Shown here in pieces: positions 46,991 to 58,825 of a stretch of 64,000 nt of DNA. The stretch covers positions 13,702,001 through 13,766,000 of the forward strand of contig CM075103.1 of the NCBI GenBank assembly GCA_037576195.1. Reading direction: 5' to 3'. A program made the position numbers and the translations under genes. Each line of letters opens with the position of its first letter. The stretch's first letter is position 1. The notes under the pieces were generated by a model that saw only the letters and a program-made list of their open reading frames with translations, ran no database searches and had not been told where the DNA came from. This stretch comes from Phytoseiulus persimilis (taxonomy: Eukaryota; Arthropoda; Arachnida; Mesostigmata; Phytoseiidae).

Positions 46991-48309
46991 CCATTTCTAA
47001 CTGGGCCGTCAACATGCGTCGTATTCCTTCAGGTGTTATGATATCTATCTAGGCACCTCCGTGCGTGCGACACTGTCTCTTCCGCGCCGGGGACTTCCGT
47101 GCTTCACGAAGCTCTTTATCGACCGCTCCCTTCCTCCACGCCCGCCATAGTTCTCTCAGTTCGAGCGCCAGACTCTCAAATTGCCAGACACAACACTATT
47201 AATTGAATCGCAAATAATCGAGGCCGAGCAGTCAGATAAAGAATCGTATGTATCGTATTCCTCTCATCATCGCCCGGTCTTCGATAAAATTATACTATTT
47301 TCGATTTCAATGACGAAAATAGTTGAACAGCGCAACTCTTCTGTATCTCGCTCGGAGAGGATTATCGATCAAGTTGGCCTCAAAAATGAAACCGCATCAC
47401 TCTCAACGACGACGATTCTCTCCCTCCCTTAACAGGGTCTAAGCTGTACGAGGACTTCCCGGTGTTCACGGACGGATGCTTTCCACACTTATATATAAAC
47501 CCTGAACGAAGCAATGCTCGACGAGCTAGACGATTCCACCCACGAATCTCTATCTCATTATTCCGTGCCGTCATCTTCCAGACTCAGTGTATTTCCTAGA
47601 TCGTGTCCACCGCCCGACCCGATGGGTTGATACCACTCGATTCGAGCGCAGAATTGATTTGAGCGCGCCCTCTGCAAGCTCACGGTTCATGCTGGACCGT
47701 GAGGAGTGGACCATGGCCTCCAGGCTGAACGCCAGGAGACAGATATTCGCCACCGCCGCACGTCGGAAGCCTTCAGCTCAAAAGATTGTTGTGCTCCTTT
47801 AGCCCACCCTGGGCCAAGAAGAAGCATTTTGCCGGAATGTGGAGTGGGTTTTTGAGCGAAAACTGTGAGCTCCCTCTCCGCAGTCTCATGTGAAGGACAG
47901 ACATAGCCGCGGGGAATGCGTTGATTGATAGGGCAGCTCTCCGGTATTATCCGCCCATCGCGTATGCCGGATCCCGAAGGAAAAATTCGCATGTCGGAAG
48001 ATACCCTTCAGAAGGGGAGCTCGCTAGCATCCCATGGAGCTTTGTGGTTGAGTTCGGACAACGCGACCCTGACCCGCTCGTTGAACTCAAGGTGACGAAA
48101 GCCGACGACAACGCCACTCGAGAATGGATGAGCGATAAGTAAAACCTCGACTCGAATGTCATGTTGCCTCAACCACATCGAATGACGAAACGACCGCACA
48201 AGAATATTCGGTCGCCCAATTCTCAACGATTCCCGTCAGCAGTAAAAGGGCACGCCGAAATATCCGCGAAGACAAACCAAAAGCAAATCAGAGATTTAGA
48301 ATCCAACTG
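46991..48309. other. Unassigned part of the Helitron region
   Basis: Coding-like fragments occur (for example GCFPHLYINPERSNARRARR near 47.5 kb and YYPPIAYAGSRRKNS near 47.95 kb), which I cannot assign. They lie between the helicase and RPA relics in the same direction and are probably further decayed Helitron cargo. Confidence 0.3.
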
Positions 48310-49420
48310 GACTGGTGGTTCTTTCAGCGCCGAGTGAAATCCAGAAGCCCTCTCCGCACTTTCCCAAAAGCTACCGGGAAAAACCAAGTATTCAGTTTCG
48401 TCGTCAGCGATGATACAGCAGAAATAACTGAACCCGTGACTGATACGACGCTAAGCGATCTATTCAGCGATTTCCTAGGAGGACTTGGCCGCCGATTTGA
48501 CTTGTGCAAGACCAAACAACGGAGCGCCCAGTACAAGAGGAAGATCCGAAAAGCGGTTCTCCATGGATATTGAACGATGAGTCCCACATTGAAGAAGAGG
48601 GGAAGGAATCGCAATCAGGATGACCTCGTGAGCCCGACAGAACAGTTTTTCAATTGTGGGAGAAGGAGAGTTCTGAGGTATTGTCGAGCTGGCGACCCGA
48701 AAGTAGCGTTCCCGGTGTGAAGGTTCAGGAATAATGGGTTGATCCCCTTCCGCCTGTAGTGATAACTAGAGCCTGGGTGATTTTTCGATCGCATTGGATT
48801 GATTCGTTGCAATGAGGGGATAATTCCGAAGAATAAGCTAAACTCCCAGGCTCTAGTGATAACACATCATTAGACGCATTCGACACATGTTTCATATTAA
48901 GGTCAGGACGGACTGACCCACGATCAGCTACTGAACAACCATGTGAACTTGAGTTGGCAAGGGCAGGCACCCCACTATCAAATATCAGTTATCATTCAAT
49001 CCAGAAATCGAAGCAACGGCCCAGTGATAAAAAGCCCACTGATTTCAGATCTCTCAAATCAAAGAAATCGCGGGAGACAAGATTCCACAGATGAACTTTG
49101 GAAGAGCTGCTCTCATCGGAGTCGAGCAATGCAATTGACATTGTGGCCATCGTTTTCGGAGCCGAGCCACCACAAGACGTCAACTACCGGGGAAAGCTCG
49201 GAAGTCGAAAGTATGTTCGCGTCGTCCACGACAGTGAACGCATCGCCACAATTACTTCCTGTGGGGCTCACACGGACAAATTCGACGACAAGGAAGGCGA
49301 GCCCGTCAACCTGAGTCAGATGGAAACAGGCGAGCACCTTGGTAAACATACTCTGACGTCGACCCATGCAACCCCCAACGACACCGGAAGTCGGGAGGCC
49401 CGGGAAGTTGAAGCTCGCCG
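48310..49420 (+). pseudogene. RPA1-like OB-fold segments, part of the Helitron
   Basis: The segment at 48.31-48.48 kb reads RVKSRSPLRTFPKATGKNQV then FSFVVSDDTAEI, the start of an RPA70 DNA-binding OB fold. The segment at about 48.99-49.36 kb reads ISDLSNQ, IDIVAIVFGAEPPQDVNYR, KYVRVVHDSERIATIT and DKFDDKEGEPVNL, the next OB fold, but with SCG where RPA has LWG. A 91-bp MITE separates the two and the frames differ, so no intact protein remains. RPA-like genes travel with many animal Helitrons, and the helicase relic lies just upstream in the same orientation. Confidence 0.65.
48766..48856. mobile_element. 91-bp MITE in the RPA-like relic
   Basis: Terminal inverted repeats CTAGAGCCTGGG and CCCAGGCTCTAG are directly flanked by TGATAA on both sides (48760-48765 and 48857-48862). 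It is too short to code for anything. The superfamily is not clear from these ends. Confidence 0.72.
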
Positions 49421-49429
49421 GGGAACTTG

Positions 49430-51097
49430 AGGGCCCAAACAAGATTTCTATGAGTTGCTCTCGGCACCGCCCCCTCAAAATCGAGAGGAAAACCATTGTT
49501 CCTTGCACTCCGCTCTAATCCCACAAACAAATCAAACGATATCATCAGCAATAATAATGATCATTCGCAACTCACTACAAACAACAGCCGCGAATTTCTA
49601 GTGCGGACGATGACGGTTGCTCATGGTTGATTGGGTCGTACGCTGTGCAACAACCGGGACGAATATCTCTTCAAGAACCTCTGATGTTTTTCAGGAGTTG
49701 GGGTTTTGTGATCCACGACGTTGAGTGTCTACGCTTTCACCTGGTGAGTCAAGCCATTCGCTCGGTCAATCAAACAGGTTGGACTGTTCATTGTCCTGGT
49801 GGGAGTGCCATCATTCAGAACCAGGGAACAGTTTGTGCTGATTTCTTGCGAGTGTCCATCCGTCTGCCCCGTCGCGGACAGTACACATGGCTTGAGTCGC
49901 CCAGCAGAGTCCCGTTAGTCGCCTTGGCCACTTATCTGAGCCGCTGAAGGAGGAACGGAGGGGGAAAGACTTCGTCAGTAGAAAGGATTGGCGGCACATG
50001 TTCGTCACCTCACTTACTCACACATAAAGTCGGACAAATTCAGAAGAGGTCGTCGGAAAAGCTTTCAAGTGACTCCATGTGTGTTCGGACTTCGCAGGGC
50101 GAAGGAGAGATTGCCCGAATAATCCCAAAATTCTATGCAGTCACCCAAGGACAGGATTTCGCGCAGGAACTTGTGAGACTTTGAGGAGCTTGAGACTCGT
50201 CTTGCTGCCCACACGACAGATCGCCGTGATTCTCGTTCCGCATTTGGTTGGACCAACATTTAAATTCACGTGACAAAACTCGAGTCTCTGCTAGTTTTTC
50301 AATCGCTTGATCAGCTGTCCCCTGGTGCCCCATGCGTTCACTGATTCACGACCTTCGAGGAGCGTCCGATGAGAACTCCACTCAAGGGCACATGAAAAGA
50401 GGTCCCGAGTCCGGAATCGAAGATTCTGATAAGCAAAGTAAGATTCCAACCAGGAACGAGTGACTGCCGATAGTGCTTTAAGGCCCGACAATCGATTCAA
50501 AATGGCCGCAGGGAACCGCCCGGAGTACAGTGATGTTCCGAATGTTCTCAGCCCACGGAAAGATGATCGATATGCTACGAGCTTCGGGAAGGAGTTTCCC
50601 TGGAATTCAATGATTTCACGATAGCTGTACGAGCCCGCGCGCTCAAGGCTCTCCGGAGCTGATAGCATGCGAATTCGTTCATCCTTGTAGTTCAGCTGCG
50701 GGAGACGACTCAGGAGTCTTCCCGCCTTGGGCACGCCGTGGCCTTCTACCAGGTCAGGGTAGATACCAGCCACCGGCACACCCAACGACGCGGCGTCGGG
50801 AGCGCGAGATGAGTCCCCTCCCGGCGGAGCTGCCTCATGGGGGAGGGGTGAAGGCTGCAGGGAGTGCCTATGACTCAGACGACCACGCGCTCTCGTATAG
50901 TCACTCTGAGCTTAGCTGCAGAGTTCAGGGGACGACAAGCTTGAACGAGGAATGGAGATAGATATCCAACGGAATTGTTAGACTTTCCTCGGAATCTCGA
51001 TCTGCGCACCCGAAGAAGGGATCAGAACGGAACAGAAACGAGGGATTCGAAACAGAACACGAAAGTGACGAGCCGTCGTGTTTTGAGAGACGAAGCA
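49430..51097. other. Intergenic stretch downstream of the sDscam 3' end
   Basis: I found no supported gene. The largest frame (minus strand 50291-50785, 164 codons) has no signal, domain motif or splice context. By analogy with protocadherin clusters an enhancer for the cassette array might lie here or further left, but I saw no clear CTCF-like match. Confidence 0.35.
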
Positions 51098-51103
51098 TTT
51101 ATT
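51098..51103 (-). other. Poly(A) signal of the sDscam gene (candidate)
   Basis: AATAAA on the minus strand, about 1.04 kb after the sDscam stop codon, with no better candidate in between. It implies a 3' UTR of about 1 kb. Confidence 0.45.
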
Positions 51104-52143
51104 GTTTGTCATCTCATTCCGTTGAATCGATACAGTACCGTGTCCATAGATTAGTGCACGACACGTATGAGTATAAAGATGCAAAATGTGAGCTGTACTC
51201 AGTTGATAGAAATTCTTGGACTCATGTTTTGTAAATTAGGTTTTGGGATAAAGTTCACAATGACTAGATGTTCGGAAGTTTGTTCGGTTCCTCAATGTCT
51301 CAGGAAGATGACTGAATGCGGAAGCGGAGTCCGCGCCGCACCTAACCGGAGCTTCATAATTTGTGCTCCGCTGATGACTAGATTCGCATCCGGTTCCTCA
51401 AACTTTGGTGATATGAGAAAACGGTTCATGGCATGTGGGTCATACAGTCACACACCGTGGCACAGTTTCGCACAATGCCTACGTGAAGAGACGCTCCATA
51501 GGAGTGTCTTAGGGCTCAATCGCAGAGTTCAACCAAACGCAATTTGGCTCACAATTCAAGTAGGAGCTTACCTCCGGCGACTTCCAGACCGAATCTCGGA
51601 GCCGGGAGCAGCATTCTACGGGGATTTTCCAGAGCTCCGAGAGCTCCTTCTGATCCCAAAAATGAGATAAATATGAGATCATTCGTTCAGAAACGAGGAG
51701 CGAAAATCCGTGGGAATCGTCCCTCCAAGGACAATCATAACTCGAAGTTGAGCCCATGCTAGCTTCCTTCATCGAACGGTCGCCGACAAGAGGAGAGTTT
51801 CCGAATCATTCACTGCTCGTCTAGTTTGCATGGTTCTCGCAGCCGGGAATGTTCTCGCACACTCACACTCAAACTTAGAGGAAGAGTTGAAAGTTACCAA
51901 ATTCTACACGGAGAATCTATATAATGTTGACAGATGTCAGCACGGTGGACGTCGTGATTGATGAGTTGATATCGTGTTTGGATCAATGCGCCTGTTGAGG
52001 GGGCTGGTTTGATCTGAACGGAAAATTCCATGGCACTCCAGCTCGAGTTTCGCTGGAAGTTCGGCAAAAGTGATTTTCTTGAAGACCGACAGGCGAAGAA
52101 ACGTGAATGATGAGTGGGTGCTCGGCATGAAGTACTATTCTCT

Positions 52144-54557
52144 TCACTGGGCGCTGTCGTAAAAGTGTCCGGTTGCTTTGTCGGTCGCCTCGGTGGGGAT
52201 CGGCAGTGGTCGGTTCTGCAACGCGAATAGATTTTCCAGCTGGAGCGTACGCAAACCGAAAGTTCATGAAAACCACAGCTCGAGGTCTTCGACGCGACGT
52301 TACCTTGGGTGCCTCTTTCCGGCTCCATGTTCCCGTGGTGTTCGCTCCCGGAGCCATTGTGGCGCTCTGCATGGCCACAGCTGCTGGGTCCGGAACAGTT
52401 CCGTACGTGACCGTGAGCTCGTTTCCGGCAGCGTCGACGTATCGTTGTGGCATCATGGTGCCGTACAGCGCCATTTCTAGAAAGCAGACAAACGATTGCA
52501 TAAAACGAGCCAGGGCTGCCATACGACTCTCCTCCGGTCCTTTCGAGCCGATACCATACCTTGCGGCATCGGGGGTACGGCAATGTTCTTCATTTGTCGA
52601 CAGCAAATGCACGAGGAAACCACGATCACGATGACGGCGAGAGCCAAGGCCGCCGCGGGAATCACGAGATACATGTTCAGGTAGAGGGGGATGTCGTTCG
52701 AATCGAAAATTTCCACGAGACCGTTGTCCGCTGAAAAGGAACGGATTCCGTCAACTCCGACGCCGAGGGAGCCGAGGAGCGGGTTCGTACGGAAGAGTTT
52801 CTCACATGATCTCAGGGTCTGAACTTTGAGAATCTGCGAAGGATCGCTCCTGATCGCGCCGTTGATAGCGGTGAGGAATATTTCGTAGGTGGTTCCGCTC
52901 CGAAGGGCTTCGAGAGTGTAGGCGTTCTCCGTGGAGTTGATGAGCAAGTGTTCCAACCACGCACCTCCGTCGGCTTGGCGATGGTGTATGGTGTAATCTG
53001 CGGATGAGTTCGATGACGGGATGAAACATGAGTGATGCTGGGTTGGTCGTTGGTTCGGACGTTGGGGGCGAAGCCTCGACCTCGAACGATACTCACTGAG
53101 TTGTTGACCACCGGTGCGGAGCTGCCACCGTAGTTTTATGCTGTCTATTCCCACCGCGTCTACGAAGAGTCTAGGCACTTCCGGGGAATCCTCTGCAACG
53201 GGATTTCGGTCAGACAGGAGCTATCGATAAGCCTCCGAATGGGAGAAAAGGATTGAATTCCGCCGCGGGAGCCTCACCTCCGGCGCGCGTCATCACGAGA
53301 CTCTGAGGACTGCTTGGACCGGAGCCCGCGTGGTTGTAGGCCTGGACAGTGATGACGTACTCGGTGCCTCGGTTGAGGCCTTGCAGAATGTACTCGTGAG
53401 TGACGTTATTCTTTTGTTCGACCTGGAGAAATATCGAAGGCGTTCATTTTCCGTCGTCCTCGATTCTCATTCAAGATTTTCGAACCTCTTCCGTTGCATC
53501 GTTCGCAGCCAAACCGCAGAAATTTATTCGTTCACTGTAGCCGAACCAGAACCGACCCCGCTCTGTGGAATCAAGATCAACTCACTTTACGGAAAGATGA
53601 GGTTTTCGGTGAGGCTTTCGGCTTGAAGCCGATGTAGTACCCTTCGATATCCCCGTTCCAGGAGACTTTTTCGGGTGCTTTCCACGAAACCAGCACTGTT
53701 GTTGGGCCTTGAGTGATGGCGTTCACATCGAGAGGGGGAGCCTCAGGCTCTTCTTCATTCGTGGTGAACGTCACGGTTCTCGACGCCTCGCTCTTGCCGA
53801 TCGCGTTCTCGGCCACCACGTTTAGAACGTAATGAGTTCCGGGCTGCAGCTCTCGAACCAGCGTGAAGTGTTGTGCTGAAGAAACTTCGAGCTCTTGTTG
53901 CCGGAAGTTCTGACCCTGATCTCTCCAGTAGGTCACGATGAACTTCGTGATCGGGCTGTTGCCGTCGTATGACGGAGTCCAATGGAGGGAAATCGACCGC
54001 GACCAGATGTCTTTCACCTTGAACGTACGCCATCCAGTTCAAGACGAGAGCTCAAAGCTCAGGGACGAATTCTTCGCATATGAATTCTTCGACGCGATCC
54101 GAGACAACCGGTACCGCAGATGGGAGAAACCTGTTCATATTACCTTCACATCCTGAGGGGCGCCAGGCACGTCTTTTACCACCAGTTTGACTTTGCGGTC
54201 GTCCGTTCCATATTTGTTCTCTGTGTGGCACGTGTACAGTGCTGAGTCCGCTCTGTCTGTTTCCCGGATTCGAAGCTCCGAAGACATGCCATCGGTAGTG
54301 ATTGACTCGATAATTTCATATCTGATAGTAGAGAATCGTTATCAGAGATATCTGCTTCTCACAGAACTTCAGCGAACTCCATGCGGGCCCTGAGGAAGAA
54401 TCAACCCACCTCGAGCTGGTTCTTTTGTCGAGTTTTACGTTGCCCTTCGACCAAACAACGGATATGGGATGGTCTCCGACAGCGTAGCATTTCAGTGTCG
54501 TGGTATCCGAGCGTCTTGAGGTGACAACGGACGCTTTTTCTTTGAAACGGGCTGGAA
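52144..54557 (-). CDS. sDscam constant region: Ig3, FNIII 1-3, transmembrane, cytoplasmic tail
   Basis: Nine exons, complement(52144..52215, 52304..52476, 52560..52730, 52806..52997, 53097..53192, 53278..53422, 53586..54017, 54144..54321, 54410..54557). The lengths add to an unbroken frame of 535 codons plus stop. The first two exons form Ig3 (Cys in LKCYAVGDHP, Trp in VVWSKG, Cys in ALYTCHTENKYG). The next five encode three FNIII domains. A transmembrane helix follows (VIPAAALALAVIVIVVSS, then CICC). The tail of about 90 residues carries tyrosines in MALYGT and VTYGTV and ends GHFYDSAQ. Chelicerate short Dscams share this plan: two variable plus one constant Ig, few FNIII domains, one membrane pass. 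They mediate homophilic cell recognition. The first exon accepts phase 1 from every cassette. The alternative NAGNAG-like acceptor six bases on would drop two residues (VP). Confidence 0.92.
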
Positions 54558-54820
54558 CTGATTTTGGTACAGATGGTTAGATATTTCTTCAAACGGCCCT
54601 GGCTGTGGAGAGAATTTCGTTCGAGAAAAATAGAACCATCATCAGATGATTCTATTTTTCCGATGGAAGTTATTCCCAAGTATCATTCCACAAGAACCGG
54701 AACCGGATCGGAGCTATGGATGGTCCGATTCTCGAGGATAGATTCATCATCATTTGAAGGTTTGAACTCTTCCCAAAGTTCCACACGCCCCGCCGACTGC
54801 GATGACTTCGATTAAAATAC

Positions 54821-55618
54821 CAGTGAGGTGAACAGCGACTGTTTTACGGATGCTCCCGAGTTCGTTGGAAGCATCGCAGGTATATTCGCCCTCGTCAAAC
54901 TTCGAAACATGTTTTATTCTCAATAGACCATCTCCAACTCTCTGTTGTACATCGGTCGCTAGTGCCACATCGCCTGGAAATCGGAATCACAAAGTTTATT
55001 CCAGAGAAGCTCCTGCTCTCTGAGCCGGAATGGATCCGGAGGGAACCGGGCAAAGCCCCTTTCCAGGGAAAAACATTGACATACCTTTCGAAATCCGCAC
55101 GCTCGGATTGGGATGCCCGAGAGCTTTGCAGTTCACCACAATCTCATCGTCTAGAACTGCATCAACTCGATCGGTTTCACTTGCCCACTTCGGTTTGAAT
55201 TTCAACTCTACATTAACAGACATTTGATCAGAACCGAACGCGTTCTTGGCGGAGCATGTGTAGTTTCCGACGTGCTCAGAGCCGAGCTCGTTTATTTGCA
55301 AGCTGTTTTGATATTCATTCGAGTGCACGACTTGGACGCGAGGCAAACGGTCCACTGGATTGCCGTCTTTCGACCACTGGTAGGATATCGGTGAGGTTCC
55401 TACCGTCACTGAACACATGAGAGACAGCCGTCGTCCTTCGGTCAGATCCTCCACCACTTTGAAGGGTGAAATTTGGGGTGGAGCTGAAAAATGTTCCCGT
55501 GAGAAGGCCAGTCCGACAAAACAAGGGAGCTCAATATTCTCATCGGGAACCAACCTTGACCGCTGAGATATCCGACGAAAAAAGTCAACAGAATGTAATT
55601 CACAATCGCGCGCTTCAT
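54821..55618 (-). CDS. sDscam 5' cassette G (nearest the constant exons): signal peptide, Ig1, Ig2
   Basis: Three exons: 55555..55618 (signal peptide MKRAIVNYILLTFFVGYLSG), 55085..55483 (Ig1 and first half of Ig2), 54821..54973 (second half of Ig2). Ig1 has LMCSV, QWSKDG and GNYTCSAKNAFG. Ig2 has VNCKALGHPNP and GEYTCDASNELG. It is the most divergent Ig1 of the array, with HSNEYQNSLQI where the others have DDFQxxLQI. The start is the ATG at 55618. An in-frame GTG lies four codons upstream and is not used here. Its last exon is 263 bases from the Ig3 exon, the only cassette that can be spliced without skipping others. Confidence 0.88.
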
Positions 55619-55682
55619 GGCGTCGAGCACTTTACAGGAATGGCGTCTTCGAGCTTGCCTTCACGGTACCCCTTGCGGTACC

Positions 55683-55701
55683 GGTGGCGCCGTCTTGTGG
55701 T
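55683..55701 (-). promoter_or_regulatory. CTCF-like promoter motif of cassette G
   Basis: Coding-strand sequence ACCACAAGACGGCGCCACC, 65 bases upstream of the cassette start codon, the shortest spacing of the seven. It matches the general CTCF consensus CCRCnAGRnGGCGC in forward orientation relative to transcription. Confidence 0.72.
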
Positions 55702-55921
55702 ACACATTGAGACTAAACCTGACCAACAGTGCGTGTATTTTTGAATTTCTGCGCAACAATCTGGGCATAGCCGAATCGATGGTCGTTCACGATTCAGAAA
55801 CCTCAATCTCGAGACCGCTGCTAGACCTCATCCGGGGCCAAATTCGCAGACATAGTCGGCGAGGCCAAAACACAGCGTGGCCGTCGGATCCTGCGATACA
55901 AAGCAAGCGCGGGAAAGTTAC

Positions 55922-56995
55922 CACTCAGAGTGACGAGGACGCTTTTGGAAATTCTGCCGAAGGGATTGGAAGCTGCACAATTATATTCGCCGCGGTCTCT
56001 CCCGGAAGCTTCCTGAATCACTAGAACACCGTCCTGGACCGAAGCTTTCGGAACTTCGTCTGAACCTGGAAGGAAAATATCGGGAACGTCAAGGAGACTG
56101 TCATCTCCGATCGAGTGGGAACGTCCGGCGAGCGAACATGATATAATCATTCAGGTCGCAATTTCGTCTCGCTTCTCAATCAAACTGAAGAAAACTATAT
56201 TGATTGTCGCGATTCCCGAATTGCTCTGACATCAAAGTGAGGTCAGACCCGAGACATTCCCTCAAGTCTGCCTCCCTGAGAACGTATCGGTCGCCAAGAA
56301 CCTGAGAGAATTCGTAAGTTTTCTCCTTGGAACTCTAAAAGGAATCGAGCTCGCTCGCACTCGATTCGCTGTTTCAGTCCACAGTTTTCACGGCCCTCAT
56401 TGGTACTATTGGTTCCGCTACCATTGGTGCTACTCGGGAGAATTTGAATCTAACTCACCTTTGAAAAGCTCGAGCTGCGGTTCGGGGTGGCCAAGTGCTG
56501 CACAGTCGACCCGTATCAGTCCCCCAGCCACTCCCTGAACGATTTTTTCTCCCGACTTCCATTTTGGAGCAAACTTCAACATCACTTGCACGGCCATACG
56601 GTCGGAGCCGTACGCGTTTTTGGCGTTGCACGTGTAGTTCCCAGCGTGCTCGGCGCCGAGTTTCTCAATCTGGAGCTGGTCTTGGAAGTCATCGAGGTGA
56701 ACCAGTTTCACATTGGGCAAATCACCCAGAGGTTTACCGTCCTTCAGCCAAGTGAACGACATTGGAGGAGTTCCGAGGGTGACTGAACACACGAGTGAAA
56801 GTCGGCGACCTTCTGAGAGGTCCTCGGAAATTTTGAACGGCGAAATCTGGGGTGCCACTGAAAAAGCCTGGCCATCAGAACTGGAGTGACGCCACGCTTG
56901 GCCAGGTCATTCCCGGAGTGGTCAACAGCCATACCTTGAGAGAGGACTTGTGCTACAGAAGTGAGCGACGCAAACAGCCAGAATGGAACACACAT
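55922..56995 (-). CDS. sDscam 5' cassette F: signal peptide, Ig1, Ig2
   Basis: Exons 56935..56995 (signal peptide MCVPFWLFASLTSVAQVLS), 56459..56857, and 55922..56065. Ig1 has LVCSV, FTWLKDGKPLG, DDFQDQLQI and GNYTCNAKNAYG. Ig2 has VDCAALGHPEP and GEYNCAASNPFG. All joins are phase 1 and the Ig1 exon is 399 bases, as in most cassettes. The Ig2b exon is 144 bases, nine shorter than in cassette G, so the Ig2 C-D region differs in length between isoforms. The second intron is 393 bases. Confidence 0.9.
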
Positions 56996-57086
56996 AATGG
57001 GACCGACGCGGAAACACACCCAGCAATCGGAAGAATTCGCAGCGTCGAGCCTATTCAACAATCGTGGGGTAACAGACCACGGTGCA

Positions 57087-57105
57087 AGTGGCGCCGTCTT
57101 GCGGT
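57087..57105 (-). promoter_or_regulatory. CTCF-like promoter motif of cassette F
   Basis: Coding-strand sequence ACCGCAAGACGGCGCCACT, 92 bases upstream of the start codon at 56995. It differs from the motif of cassette E at one position. Confidence 0.75.
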
Positions 57106-57296
57106 CGGGCTCTGAGTTACCTCGGTATTTACAAATGGCAACGTTGGCCCGGGAGTGGAAGTCAGGGATTCCCGAACGGAATATGAGCACAACGTAAGAA
57201 GAGTACGGGCGAGACACAACATTCGAATAGGGAACAATGGAGACGGCGGCAATACGACCAACGAGGGACTTCGAGTCGGATAGGAGCACGATTTAC

Positions 57297-58516
57297 CGCT
57301 CAGGAGGACAGAGACAGTTTTCGTGATTTTTCCGAGTGTGTTGGAAGCTTCACAGAAGTATTCTCCCTTGTCGGACGATGAAACGGTTTCGATACGTAAA
57401 CGTCCGTGATCCGAGCGACTTTCGGCGATTTCGCGTCCATCTGGAAATAACGGAGAACGGAATGCTGAGTTAGTGCGATCGACTTCTGTATTCGTATTCA
57501 CGGGAGCGCTTCGAGCAATCGAGATTCTTTCTCTTGAGTTCGCAACCGTCGGCGAACTACGGTAGCCGTACAGAGTTGGGGTAGTTCACACCAGAAGCGT
57601 TGGGAGGGTTCTCTTAGTCCACACATCGGACCATTGCTAAAGTGAACGTCTGTCGAAAACTCGGTGAGCGGAATCGCTGCAGATGTTTTTTCAACGCTTT
57701 GAGATCCTCCGAGTTCCCTATTCGTCGATTCGACTCGCGAGTGAATCATCGATTGATTGCTAGGACCCACGCGAAGTTCCGGCCGTGTATCACAGCAACA
57801 TCTTTCACTCCATCAAATGCTTCAGTTCGTTATCTTGTGACGCCCTTTGCAGCTCACTACGGAAAGGATAGCTTGGATCATTCATCGTTGTTTCGCAAGA
57901 GATTTGGTACTTGAAAACTTTGGAAGATTGATGCTCGGGCTCGACAACAAATCGGAGAAGTCCTGGGACACTCACCTTTGGAAATTTTGACGATGGGTTG
58001 GGGATGTGCGATCGCTCCACAGTTCACATCCAACGCTTCTCCGGCCACGCCGGACACACTTATGCTGTCGGACTCCCACTTCGGAGCGAACCTCAACACA
58101 ACCTGAATCGACATCCGGTCAGATCCATAGGCGTTCTTCGCATTACACGAATAGTTCCCCATATGTTCCGCGTCGAGGGACTCGATTTGCAACTGGTCTT
58201 GGAAGTCATCGAAATGCACGAGTTTCACGCCTGACACGTTGCCGAGTGGCTTCCCATCTTTCAGCCAAGTGAACGAGATTGGGGCCGTCCCTGACGTGAC
58301 CGAACAAACAAGCGACACTCTTTTTCCTTCCGAAAGGTCTTCGAGTACCTTGAAGGGCGATATCTGAGGCGGGGCTGTAACAGCGTCTGGTAAGCTCAGG
58401 ACTACAAGTTAGGCCTCATAGACGAACACCGAGAACGATCGAAGCGTACCATTCGTTGCAGCCTGCACAAGAGCTCGAAAGCATACTAAAACCATGAGTT
58501 TCAACCTCGTCTCCAT
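57297..58516 (-). CDS. sDscam 5' cassette E: signal peptide, Ig1, Ig2
   Basis: Exons 58450..58516 (signal peptide METRLKLMVLVCFRALVQAA), 57976..58374, and 57297..57440. Ig1 has LVCSV, FTWLKDGKPLG, DDFQDQLQI and GNYSCNAKNAYG. Ig2 has VNCGAIAHPQP and GEYFCEASNTLG. It is closest to cassettes D and F in Ig1 (shared KLVHxDDFQDQLQI), which points to local duplication. The signal exon is the longest of the array (67 bases). A second ATG at codon 8 would leave a short but still usable signal peptide. Confidence 0.9.
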
Positions 58517-58613
58517 TTCACGATCCGGGCTATCACGCGTCTGTACGACACATGGTGCTTCAACGCAATAGTGAGCAGGATAAACGACGCTCAGCATCAA
58601 GAACCTCGGTACC

Positions 58614-58632
58614 AGTGGCGCCGTCTTGTGGT
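58614..58632 (-). promoter_or_regulatory. CTCF-like promoter motif of cassette E
   Basis: Coding-strand sequence ACCACAAGACGGCGCCACT, 98 bases upstream of the start codon, the longest spacing of the seven. It fits the motif consensus at every position. Confidence 0.75.
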
Positions 58633-58825
58633 CGGACATTGCGACTTTGCCGTCGACCAACCAGGGAAGCCGATTCGAACCTTCGAAACTTTTTTCCGCG
58701 CGAAAACTCAACACGAGTTGATGAACTCGAGATTCCGAGTGGAAGGACGGAGAACCGAGACGGAATGAAGTTATGGAACTCAGAGATCGTGAGCCAGGGT
58801 TGGTGACGGGGAGTTGTCAAATTAC

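Noticed and set aside
49165-49182. ACCACAAGACG on the plus strand as a possible convergent CTCF-like site
   Set aside because: It lacks the GGCGCC core and lies within the RPA-like relic. An 11-base match is expected by chance at this level of degeneracy.
50291-50785. Minus-strand open frame of 164 codons
   Set aside because: Arg/Ser/Leu-rich composition typical of chance frames in this DNA. No recognisable motif.
52173-52634. Plus-strand open frame of 153 codons
   Set aside because: It lies antisense to the sDscam tail exons, which have consistent splice sites and phase. The frame is a shadow.
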